Positions 1 through 7,841 of a stretch of DNA of 64,000 nt are shown one piece after another. Source of the DNA: JAOUJD01 sp963726405 (GTDB lineage: Bacteria; Pseudomonadota; Gammaproteobacteria; Burkholderiales; Burkholderiaceae_F); contig CAVSCF010000001.1 of NCBI GenBank assembly GCA_963726405.1, positions 248,001-312,000 of the forward strand, given 5' to 3'. The notes below the pieces were generated by a model. The model was not told where the DNA came from and made no database searches. It worked only from the letters and a program-made list of their open reading frames with translations. Both the position numbers and the translations under genes were made by a program. Each line of letters begins with the position of its first letter. Position 1 is the first letter of the stretch.

Positions 1-612
1 CCGCCGGTCCACACGAAGTCGCCGACGCCGAGGTCGCACTGCTGGGCGATCATGTGCGTCAGCAGCGCGTAGCTGGCGATGTTGAACGGCACGCCGAGGA
101 AGATGTCGCAGCTGCGCTGATAGAGCTGGCAGGACAGCTTGCCCTGCGCCACGTAGAACTGGAACAGCAGGTGGCACGGTGGCAGCGCCATCTGCGGGAT
201 GTCGCTCACGTTCCAGGCGGAGACGATCAGCCGGCGCGAATCGGGGTTGGTCCGGATCTGCTGCACCACCTGCGCGATCTGGTCGATCGAGCCGCCGTCC
301 GGCGTCGGCCACGAACGCCACTGCACGCCGTAGACCGGCCCCAGTTCACCGTCCTCGCGCGCCCACTCGTCCCAGATGGTGACCTTGTTGTCGCGCAGGT
401 AGCGGACGTTGCTCGAACCCTGCAGGAACCACAGCAGTTCGTGGATGATCGAGCGCAGATGCAGCTTCTTCGTCGTGACGAGCGGGAAAGCCTTCCTGCA
501 GGTCGAACCGCATCTGGTAGCCGAACCAGGACTTGGTGCCGGTCCCGGTGCGGTCGGTCTTGTCGACGCCACGTTCGAACACGTGGCGCATGAAGTCTTC
601 GTACTGGCGCAT
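1..612 (-). CDS. thyA: Thymidylate synthase, 3' part outside window, one frame break
   Basis: Thymidylate synthase converts dUMP and methylene-tetrahydrofolate to dTMP in the cytoplasm. The N-terminus (MRQYEDFMRHVFERGVDKTD) and the following TGTGTKSWFGYQMRFDL are typical of ThyA. After the segment LQEGFP the reading frame is lost. Reading one base over restores the expected family sequence through the active-site PPCH motif, encoded near 171-185. The break lies in the G run at 484-486 and looks like one extra base. The C-terminus lies beyond position 1. A possible -10 element (TAGAAT on the minus strand, 637-642) sits just upstream of the ATG. Because thyA is normally needed, a sequencing indel is more likely than a pseudogene. 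Confidence 0.9.
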
Positions 613-842
613 GGGGGTTCGCAGATAATGCGGCGCATTCTATCGGCACGGCCCGAAGGGGCCGGAGGACCATGCAACCCGCATCCGAGGCACCGCTCGC
701 CGCTCCATCCGCCGTGGAGAGCACGAGCCGCTGGGCGACCGCGGCCGGCTGCTGGTTCGCCGGTTTCGAAGCGGACGTTTCCGGCGGCTCACCCTGATCG
801 ATCGGGTACGGCAAGGCGGATCGCGTCCGCCCGCCGCGAACA

Positions 843-1841
843 TCATTCGACGACGATCTTGTTCTCGCGCGCGACCTTGCCCCACTTCTCGATCTCGGTG
901 CGGATGTAGCGCGCGAACTGTTCGCTCGGCTCGCCACCCGGATCGGCGCCCTGCGAAAACCAGGTCTGCGCCATGTCGGGAGACGCCAGCGCTTTCGCCA
1001 CTTCCGCCTGCAGTCGCTTGACGATCTCCGGCGGCGTGCCGGCAGGGGCCCACAGCCCGTACCAGGAAATCGACTCGAAGCCGGGCAGGCCGGCCTCCGC
1101 CATGGTCGGAATGTCCGGAAACGCGGGCGAGCGCTTCGGCGAGGTCACGGCGAGCGCGCGTATGGAGCCCGAGCGGATGTGGGACGCGGCACTGCCGAGC
1201 CCCTCGAAGATCATCTGGATCTCGCCGCCGAGCAGGCCGGTCATCGCCGGCCCCGACCCTTTGTACGGGACGTGGGCGATCGAGGTGCCGGCCATCTTGT
1301 TGAAGATCTCGCCGGCGAGGTGGCGCGACGTGCCGTTTCCCGAGGAGCCGTAGTTCATCTTGTCGGGATTGGCCTTCGCGTAGGCGATCAGTTCCTTCAG
1401 GTCCTTCGCCGGCACCTTGGTGTTCACCACGAGCACGTCGGGCACGTACGCCACCCCGGTGATCGGCACGAGGTCCTTCTCGAGGTCGTACGGCAGGGAC
1501 TTGTAGACGCTCGGTGCAACCGTGTGATGCACGGCGCCCATGAAGATCGTGTAGCCATCCGGCGGCGACTTCGCCGCCACAGCGGCGCCGATGGTGCCGC
1601 CCGCGCCGCCGCGGTTGTCGATCACCACCTGCTGACCCAGCTGTGCCCCGAGCTTCGCCGCCAGCGGACGGGCAAATGTGTCGGTGCCGCCGCCCGGCGG
1701 GAAGGGAACGATCAACTTGATCGGCTTGCTGGGCCAGGGTTGAGCGAATGCGACCTCGGAGGAGGTTCCGCTCGCGATCGCCAGCAGGATTCCCGCGATT
1801 GCCCGCAGCGCGCGGCGACTCGGATTGCTTGGAAGTTCCAT
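843..1841 (-). CDS. Bug/TctC-family tripartite tricarboxylate transporter receptor
   Basis: Periplasmic solute-binding protein of the Bug (TctC) family, which binds carboxylates or other small organic acids for a TctAB-type transporter. The 332-residue length is usual. An N-terminal signal peptide ends near residue 34 and is followed by PWPSKPIKLIVPFPPGGGTD (about 35-54), the family hallmark, and by a VIDNRGGAGG segment. No tctA or tctB membrane genes are adjacent, which is common for these receptors in betaproteobacteria. The ligand cannot be predicted from sequence. Confidence 0.92.
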   Translation of the reverse strand: MELPSNPSRRALRAIAGILLAIASGTSSEVAFAQPWPSKPIKLIVPFPPGGGTDTFARPLAAKLGAQLGQQVVIDNRGGAGGTIGAAVAAKSPPDGYTIFMGAVHHTVAPSVYKSLPYDLEKDLVPITGVAYVPDVLVVNTKVPAKDLKELIAYAKANPDKMNYGSSGNGTSRHLAGEIFNKMAGTSIAHVPYKGSGPAMTGLLGGEIQMIFEGLGSAASHIRSGSIRALAVTSPKRSPAFPDIPTMAEAGLPGFESISWYGLWAPAGTPPEIVKRLQAEVAKALASPDMAQTWFSQGADPGGEPSEQFARYIRTEIEKWGKVARENKIVVE

Positions 1842-1955
1842 GCGATGGCTCCTCGTTGCTGGTTGTCCTGCCGGCAGGCTCGGCGGCGCAGGAGCGCGGA
1901 ATTGTCGTCGAGGAGACGTCGATTGGCTACGGCGGGCTTCACCGGTTCGGGCGGG

Positions 1956-3737
1956 TCAGGCGGCAAATTGCATTGCCGCAAGACGCGCGTACAAGCCTTC
2001 GCTCGTGACGAGTTCCGAATGCGTCCCGGCTTCGACGAGGCGGCCGTGATCGAGGACGAAGATGCAGTCGACCCGCTTCACGGTGGCGAGCCGATGCGCG
2101 ATGACGATGGTGGTGCGGCCACGCATCGCGGCTTCAAGCGCGGCCTGCACCGCGCGCTCGCTTTCCGCGTCGAGGGCCGACGTCGCTTCGTCGAGCAGCA
2201 GCAGCGGTGCGTTCTTCAGGATCGCGCGCGCGATGGCCAGCCGCTGGCGCTGGCCGCCTGACAGCCGCAGGCCGCGTTCGCCCACCTCGGTCGCGTAGCC
2301 GTCGGGCAGGCGCATGACGAACTCCTCGACGTGTGCAGCCCGCGCGGCGTCGCGCGCTTCGTCGTCGGTGGCGTCGGGACGCCCGTACCGGATGTTGTCG
2401 AGCACGGAACCCGAGAAGATGACCGCTTCCTGCGGCACGACGGCGATCCGGCGCCTCAACGCCTCGAACGCCACGTCACGGACGTCCGCGCCATCGACGC
2501 GCACCGAGCCGCCTCCGGTGTCGTAGAACCGTTGCAGCAACTGGAACACCGTGCTCTTGCCGGCGCCCGACGGCCCGACCAGCGCGACCGTCTGGCCCGG
2601 TTCGATGGCGAGCGAGAGATCGTCGAGTACGCGGTGCTGGGGACGCGACGGGTAGGTGAAGACCACGCGGTCGAACTGCACACGCGCGCCACGCGGCGCC
2701 GCGGGCAGCGGCACGGGGGATTCCGGCGGCGCGATCGGCGACTCGGTGTTCAGCAGCTCCATCAGGCGTTCCGTCGCGCCCGATGCACGCAGCAGGTCGC
2801 CCCAGACCTCGCCCAGCACGGCGGCGGCGCCGGCGACCACGGTGATGTAGAGCGCCGTCTGGCTCAGTTCGCCCGCCGTGATGCGTCCGGCCATCACCGC
2901 CTGTACGCCTCCGTACAGCCCGTAGAGCAGGGCGCCGAACACGCCGATGATGACGAACGCCGTGAGGGTCGCCCGCGTCCCGGTGCGGCGGACCGCCGTG
3001 TCGAACGAGCGTTCGTTGGCGTCGTGGAAGCGGCGCGCTTCGCTGGCTTCCTGCGTGTAGCTCTGCACGATCTGCACGGCATTCAGGACTTCGCCGGCGA
3101 TGGCGCTCGAGTCCGCGATCCGGTCCTGGCTCGCGCGGGACAGGCGGCGCACGCGGCGGCCGATCAGCATCGCGGGAACGACCACGAGTGCGATGACGCC
3201 GACCACGGTCAGCATCAGCCGCGGACTCGTGGCGACCAGCATCGCGATGCCGCCGGTGAACAGCACCGCGTTGCGAAGCCCCATCGAAATGCTCGAGCCG
3301 ACCGCGTTCTGGATGACCGTCGTGTCGGTCGTCAGGCGAGACAGCACCTCGCCGGTCTTCAGGGTCTCGAAGAACTGCGGGCTCTGCTGCAGCACGTGCG
3401 CATACACGGCCTGTCGCAGGTCGGTCGTGACGCGATCCCCCAGCCAGCTCACCATGAAGAAGCGCGCCGCGGTGAAGATGCCGAGCGCGATCGCCACGAC
3501 GAACAGCAGCCCGAAGTAGTGACGGATGCTCGTCAGCTTGTCGCCAACGTCGCCCCCCGGCGTGGTGAGGCCCTGGTCGACCAGCAGGCGCACCGCGTAA
3601 GGCAAGGCGAGCGTCGCGCCGGCGGCGAGCAGCAGGAACAGGAGGGCCAGCGCGATCTGCTTGCTGTACGGCCGGACGAAGGGCAGCAGGCCACGAAGCG
3701 GCCGCAGGCGTTTGGGAGGGGGAGCGGCGACGGCCAC
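1956..3737 (-). CDS. MsbA-like ABC exporter, fused membrane and ATPase domains
   Basis: Half-transporter of 593 residues. A six-helix ABC membrane domain spans about residues 20-320 and a nucleotide-binding domain about 350-590. Walker A (GPSGAGKST, near residue 385), the signature LSGGQRQRLAIARAI (near 490), Walker B LLLLDEATSALD and a switch histidine in IVIAHRL are all present. It would act as a homodimer in the inner membrane and export a lipid or hydrophobic compound. There is no N-terminal C39 peptidase domain, so it is not a bacteriocin-processing exporter. It begins 7 nt after the MAPEG gene stop and is probably cotranscribed with it. Confidence 0.93.
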   Translation of the reverse strand: MAVAAPPPKRLRPLRGLLPFVRPYSKQIALALLFLLLAAGATLALPYAVRLLVDQGLTTPGGDVGDKLTSIRHYFGLLFVVAIALGIFTAARFFMVSWLGDRVTTDLRQAVYAHVLQQSPQFFETLKTGEVLSRLTTDTTVIQNAVGSSISMGLRNAVLFTGGIAMLVATSPRLMLTVVGVIALVVVPAMLIGRRVRRLSRASQDRIADSSAIAGEVLNAVQIVQSYTQEASEARRFHDANERSFDTAVRRTGTRATLTAFVIIGVFGALLYGLYGGVQAVMAGRITAGELSQTALYITVVAGAAAVLGEVWGDLLRASGATERLMELLNTESPIAPPESPVPLPAAPRGARVQFDRVVFTYPSRPQHRVLDDLSLAIEPGQTVALVGPSGAGKSTVFQLLQRFYDTGGGSVRVDGADVRDVAFEALRRRIAVVPQEAVIFSGSVLDNIRYGRPDATDDEARDAARAAHVEEFVMRLPDGYATEVGERGLRLSGGQRQRLAIARAILKNAPLLLLDEATSALDAESERAVQAALEAAMRGRTTIVIAHRLATVKRVDCIFVLDHGRLVEAGTHSELVTSEGLYARLAAMQFAA

Positions 3738-3744
3738 GGGCCTG

Positions 3745-4143
3745 TCACCAGAGCGGGGAGGTCAGAACGCCCCACGCCGCGAAGATCATCAGCAGGCCCC
3801 ACGCGGCGAAGGCAAGCACGAAGGGTGCGCCCCGCGACTTGGGGTTGCGGGCATAGGCAATCGCGTACCAGACGCGCGCCACCACCCACACCGCTCCGAC
3901 CGCGGCCGCGATGCGCGGACTGAAATAGATCGCGGCGAGCCAGAGCGCGGGCAGGAACATCACCGCGTTCTCGAGCGTGTTCATCTGCACGCGGAACGCG
4001 CATTCGAACTCGACCGGACCCGTCGTCGCCGGCGCGCTGACCTTGTATTTTCCGCGCGCATAGCCGACGTACCAGGCGCAGCCGAACAGCAGCGCCAGCG
4101 TGGCGAGCGTGACGAGGGCGGGCCAGTGCAGGGTGGTTCCCAT
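3745..4143 (-). CDS. MAPEG-family membrane protein
   Basis: Integral membrane protein of 132 residues with four predicted helices. It shows the MAPEG pattern FECAFRVQMNTLENAVMFLP near residues 47-66, including the E-x3-R-x-Q-x-N-x2-E residues that bind glutathione in characterised members. Members are glutathione transferases/peroxidases or related proteins of unknown role. The ATG at 4143 is preceded by GGAG. It is the first gene of an apparent two-gene unit with the ABC exporter. The substrate is unknown. Confidence 0.88.
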   Translation of the reverse strand: MGTTLHWPALVTLATLALLFGCAWYVGYARGKYKVSAPATTGPVEFECAFRVQMNTLENAVMFLPALWLAAIYFSPRIAAAVGAVWVVARVWYAIAYARNPKSRGAPFVLAFAAWGLLMIFAAWGVLTSPLW

Positions 4144-4195
4144 GGAGATCTCCGTTTGCGAACGGCGGATGGTACGTTGAAGCGAAGCGAGACTT

Positions 4196-5269
4196 TCAGA
4201 GCCGGATCGGCGCGACGTAACCGGTCATCTCGAGGTACCCGCGGCCGACGCGCCGTTCGCCTTCGAACAGTTCACTCGCGCCTTCCCAGTACACGGCGCC
4301 CGTCGTCATTCGCGAGTCGAGTTCCTGATCGTTCATCAGCGGCCGGGTGACGAACAGGCGGTCGGCGATGCGGATTTCCTGCGCAACCGGCCAGGTGGCG
4401 CGCGTTCGTGGCGAGGTCCACTGGGACCGTCCGAGGAAGGTGACCTGCTCGGGGCCGAATGTGCGGGTGACGCCGCCGGCGTCCCGCAGCAACGCATAGG
4501 CGTAGAGCGGCCGATCGGAAGCGCCCTGCCGGCGTACCTGGAACGCCGTCAGCGCGGAACCATCGTCCAGGTTCATTCCGATCCAGTCCCAGCCAGCGGC
4601 GTCGGCCGTGAGGATCGTGCTGGACCACTCATGGTCGAGCCAGCCGCTCCCGCTCACGACCCGGGACTGGCCGTCGAGCGTCAACTGCGCGCGCACCTGC
4701 AGATGGGGCTGCGAGTAGTAGTAACTCGCCTGTGCCAACGAGGGTCCCTTGCGCGAAAAGCCCGCGTCACCCTGCAGAAGGAGCGGCTGCGTGGGGTGGG
4801 CCGTGAACTCGAGCGAGAAGCCGCGGGCGGGCAGCACGCCACGGTAATCGCCATCGGCCCGGCGCTCGAAGCTCCAGTTGCCGAGGTGTACAGCCGTGTC
4901 GGCTTCGGAAGCTCCGGCCCCTCCGTGGGCGGTACGAGCGATTCTCTCGTCGTGCAGAAGTGTCCCCCGTGCCGGATCAGCCAGCGCGGCATGGGCAATG
5001 ATCAGTTGCTTCGCGGCGAAGGCGCTCGGATTGGCCGGATCGACCTCGGTACGCGTACGGAAGAACGTCACCTGGAATCCGAGCGTCGCGCCGCCCGCAG
5101 CGTCGAGCCAGCCGGTCAGGTACCACCATTCCGTGCGGTAGTCGGGATGGGCGCCGTGATCCCGTGGAAAGACGAGGCGACGTGGAACCACCGCCGGGTA
5201 GTTCACGGCCCCGCGTACCGGTGCGGCGAGCGCCAGCGAACTCAGGATGAAATGGCGCCGGCTCGGCAT
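4196..5269 (-). CDS. Lipocalin-like (CrtC/AttH-type) secreted protein
   Basis: Exported protein of about 357 residues from the ATG at 5269, which starts MPSRRHFILSSLALAAPVRG, a Tat-like signal. It belongs to the AttH/CrtC lipocalin-like family: PRDHGAHPDYRTEWWYLTGW near the N-terminus, SYYYSQPHLQV in the middle, and WLDHEWSS followed by WDWIGMNLDDGSALTAF. Members are often encoded with an FtsX-like permease and an ABC ATPase. Here the start lies 4 nt after the permease stop, so the two are almost certainly cotranscribed. The 'hydratase' name of the family comes from CrtC; no carotenoid genes are nearby, so enzymatic function is not implied. Confidence 0.88.
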   Translation of the reverse strand: MPSRRHFILSSLALAAPVRGAVNYPAVVPRRLVFPRDHGAHPDYRTEWWYLTGWLDAAGGATLGFQVTFFRTRTEVDPANPSAFAAKQLIIAHAALADPARGTLLHDERIARTAHGGAGASEADTAVHLGNWSFERRADGDYRGVLPARGFSLEFTAHPTQPLLLQGDAGFSRKGPSLAQASYYYSQPHLQVRAQLTLDGQSRVVSGSGWLDHEWSSTILTADAAGWDWIGMNLDDGSALTAFQVRRQGASDRPLYAYALLRDAGGVTRTFGPEQVTFLGRSQWTSPRTRATWPVAQEIRIADRLFVTRPLMNDQELDSRMTTGAVYWEGASELFEGERRVGRGYLEMTGYVAPIRL

Positions 5270-5273
5270 GCGA

Positions 5274-7814
5274 TCACCAGTCGTCCCGGACCGCACGCAC
5301 CGCGTCGATCGATACCGCACGCCGTCCGGCGATCACCGCCGTCACGACGGCCGCCGTCATCAGCGCCGCCATCAGGGAACCGATCAGCGCCTCCGGGGCG
5401 TTGAAGTCCATCGTCCAATGGAAGGACTGTGGGTTGATCACCTTGATCAGTACCAGCGAGACGGCGAGCCCGGTCGCGAGCCCGATGACGATGGCGAGCG
5501 CCGTGACCATCGCGCCTTCGATCGCCAGCAGGCCCAGGATCTGGCCTCGGGTCAGGCCGATGTGGCGCAACATCCCGAATTCCCGCGTGCGGGCGATCGC
5601 CTGTGACGAAAACGTGGCGGCGATGCCGATCAGGCCGATCGCGATGGCGGCGACCTCGAGCACGTAGGTCACCGCGAAGCTGCGGTCGAAGATCTGCAGG
5701 CTCAGCTTGCGGATGTCGCCGGGTTGCACGAATTCCGTCGCCGCGCCCGCGTCCATCTCGGCTCGCAGTTCCTCGGCCACGCGCGTCGGTGTCCATCCGG
5801 GCTTCAGCCACAGCGCCGCATCGGTGATCGTGTTGTCGCCGGTGGCGGCCCGATAGTCCTCCGTGCGCATTGCGACAGCGCCGAACTGCCGCGCGTAGTC
5901 GCGCCAGACGCCGACCGGCATGAAGGGCTGCAGCCGTCCCGCGAGGGGCAACCGGACCACGCGCCCGGGCTGCATCCCGTAGATCTCGACCATCGCCTCG
6001 GTGATCCAGATCGGCGGCGGCATATCCGGTGTCCATCGCACGCCGGGGCCGGTCAGGGGCAGTTCGGCCCCCGGTTCGTCGACATTGAAGGGGCGCACGA
6101 CGAGTGTGACCTGCGCGAGTCCGGGATCGATCTGCAGCTTGGCAAACCGAGAGAAGTCGGCGCGCGCCACGCCTGGATGGCGCGCAAGCCGCTCGAGGTC
6201 GGCCTCGGAGAAATAGGCGATGGATCCGGTCTGCGCGACGCGCGCGTACAACTCCGCCGGCAGGATGCGGTGCAGCCAGTCGTCCACCGAGCCGCGGAAG
6301 CTCGCGACCATCGTGGCCATGGCGATCATCAACGCGAAGCTCGCCACGATGCCGGCCATGCCGATGGCGGCGAAGCTCGGTGCCTGCGCGATGCGCGTCA
6401 CGGCAAGCAGCAGCGTCGGCGAGCGCGCCGCGAGCGGCGACCGCTCGATACGGCGCGCGAGCGGGCTGAAGGCCGCGTGCGCAAGGCGAGGCTGCAGAGC
6501 GATGGCGCCGATCAGGATGGCCATGATGGAGAGGTAACCCCAGACCGGAATCCCGCGGACGGGGGGCAGCAGAAGGAGCGCACCGCCGAGCGCGAGCAGG
6601 GACATCCCCGGCCAGAGCCTGCCCAGCGGTTTGAACGCATCTTCCTCGGCGCCGGGTTTCATCGCGAGGGCGGGCGACGTCCGGGCGGCATCGCGGGCTG
6701 GAACCCAGCTGCCGGCAATGGCGGCGCCGAGGCCGAGCAGGAAGAAGAGCAACACGGACTCCGCGCGGTACTGCACCTCGGGCCGGGTTCCCGTGAAGAA
6801 GCCGCTGCCAAGGTCACCTCCGAGGACGGTGAGCGTCAACGAGGCCACGCCCGCGCCCAGCAGCAACCCCAGCGCGCTGCCAACGACGCCGAGCAAGGAC
6901 GCCTCGACGATCAGCAGCGATTGCAGTTCCCTCGCCGTGACGCCGGCGACGCGAAGGTACGCGAGCTGCGAGCGGCGTGCGATCGTCGCCTGCGCCTGCA
7001 GCGAGAACACCAGGAAGCCGCCGGTGAAGAGCGCGACCAGCGCAAGCACGTTGAGGTTGACGCGATAGGCGCGCGACAGGTTCGACACCCGCGTGGTCTC
7101 GGCATCGGCGCTTGCGATCGCCACGCCCGCCGGCAGCTGCAGTGCGCGGGCGAGCGATTCGACGGGCGTGCCGGGCGCGAGTTTGAGGTCGATTCGCGTG
7201 AGCCGGCCAAGACGGTCCAGCCGCCACTGCGCGAAGCCCAGGTCCATCACGCCGATCACCTGACCGGCCCGTGCGCCGGGCAGCGTCCCGACGACAGGCA
7301 AGACCACCTCGTGGGTCCCCGCGAGCACGCGCAGTTCCCCGCCGACCGCCACCTTGAACCGCGCCAGCGCCGCGGGTGAGAGAAAGACGCCGTCACCCAG
7401 GACCGAGAACCGGGAGCCATGCCCGGCGGGGACCGGTACGAGGGCCTGCGACAGCATGGCTGCGCGGAAGATGTCGAGCCCCACGATGGCCAGCAGGGGC
7501 GCGCGGTTCTCGGCGAAGCCGAGCACCGGCACATCGAGTTCGAGCACGGGACTGGCGAGTTCGACGGACGGATGGGCCACGACGCGGGCAAAGAGTTGCT
7601 CGTCGAAGCCCTCCCGCGTACCGGTGATCGATGCGTCGGCCTGTCCGGTGACGGCGCGCACGGCGGATGAGAACTCGCTCAGGGCCGACGTGTTGATCAG
7701 GTGCACCGCGTAGCCGAGCGCGACGCCGACCGCGATGGCGAGTACTTGTACCAGCGTCCGGAGACGATGCTGCCGGGCGTAGCCGGCGAGTACATGCCAG
7801 GAGAGCCACCACAT
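5274..7814 (-). CDS. FtsX-like ABC transporter permease
   Basis: Large permease of 846 residues with duplicated FtsX/MacB-type membrane modules. An N-terminal helix (residues about 10-40) precedes a large periplasmic domain. Helical groups follow near 255-390 and 410-500, then a second periplasmic domain, then C-terminal helices (about 700-840). The architecture matches permeases of AttEFGH-type systems that move substrates or proteins across the inner membrane. It is cotranscribed with the downstream lipocalin-like gene. The matching ATPase is probably the gene at 10452-11126, although an mgtA-type gene lies between them. Confidence 0.9.
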   Translation of the reverse strand: MWWLSWHVLAGYARQHRLRTLVQVLAIAVGVALGYAVHLINTSALSEFSSAVRAVTGQADASITGTREGFDEQLFARVVAHPSVELASPVLELDVPVLGFAENRAPLLAIVGLDIFRAAMLSQALVPVPAGHGSRFSVLGDGVFLSPAALARFKVAVGGELRVLAGTHEVVLPVVGTLPGARAGQVIGVMDLGFAQWRLDRLGRLTRIDLKLAPGTPVESLARALQLPAGVAIASADAETTRVSNLSRAYRVNLNVLALVALFTGGFLVFSLQAQATIARRSQLAYLRVAGVTARELQSLLIVEASLLGVVGSALGLLLGAGVASLTLTVLGGDLGSGFFTGTRPEVQYRAESVLLFFLLGLGAAIAGSWVPARDAARTSPALAMKPGAEEDAFKPLGRLWPGMSLLALGGALLLLPPVRGIPVWGYLSIMAILIGAIALQPRLAHAAFSPLARRIERSPLAARSPTLLLAVTRIAQAPSFAAIGMAGIVASFALMIAMATMVASFRGSVDDWLHRILPAELYARVAQTGSIAYFSEADLERLARHPGVARADFSRFAKLQIDPGLAQVTLVVRPFNVDEPGAELPLTGPGVRWTPDMPPPIWITEAMVEIYGMQPGRVVRLPLAGRLQPFMPVGVWRDYARQFGAVAMRTEDYRAATGDNTITDAALWLKPGWTPTRVAEELRAEMDAGAATEFVQPGDIRKLSLQIFDRSFAVTYVLEVAAIAIGLIGIAATFSSQAIARTREFGMLRHIGLTRGQILGLLAIEGAMVTALAIVIGLATGLAVSLVLIKVINPQSFHWTMDFNAPEALIGSLMAALMTAAVVTAVIAGRRAVSIDAVRAVRDDW

Positions 7815-7841
7815 GAGGGCAGTCTAGCCGGACGATACCCG

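Noticed and set aside
672..797. Plus-strand 41-codon ORF with GGAGG nearby, between thyA and the Bug-family gene
   Set aside because: The spacing to ATG is only 3 nt, the composition is low complexity and nothing supports it; it is probably a chance frame in GC-rich DNA.
1956..3737. Considered whether the ABC exporter could process and export the GG peptide at 18204
   Set aside because: It has no N-terminal C39 peptidase domain, is 14 kb away and is paired with a MAPEG gene.
2331..3923. Plus-strand open frame of 530 codons
   Set aside because: Antisense shadow of the MsbA-like exporter, which has all ABC motifs.
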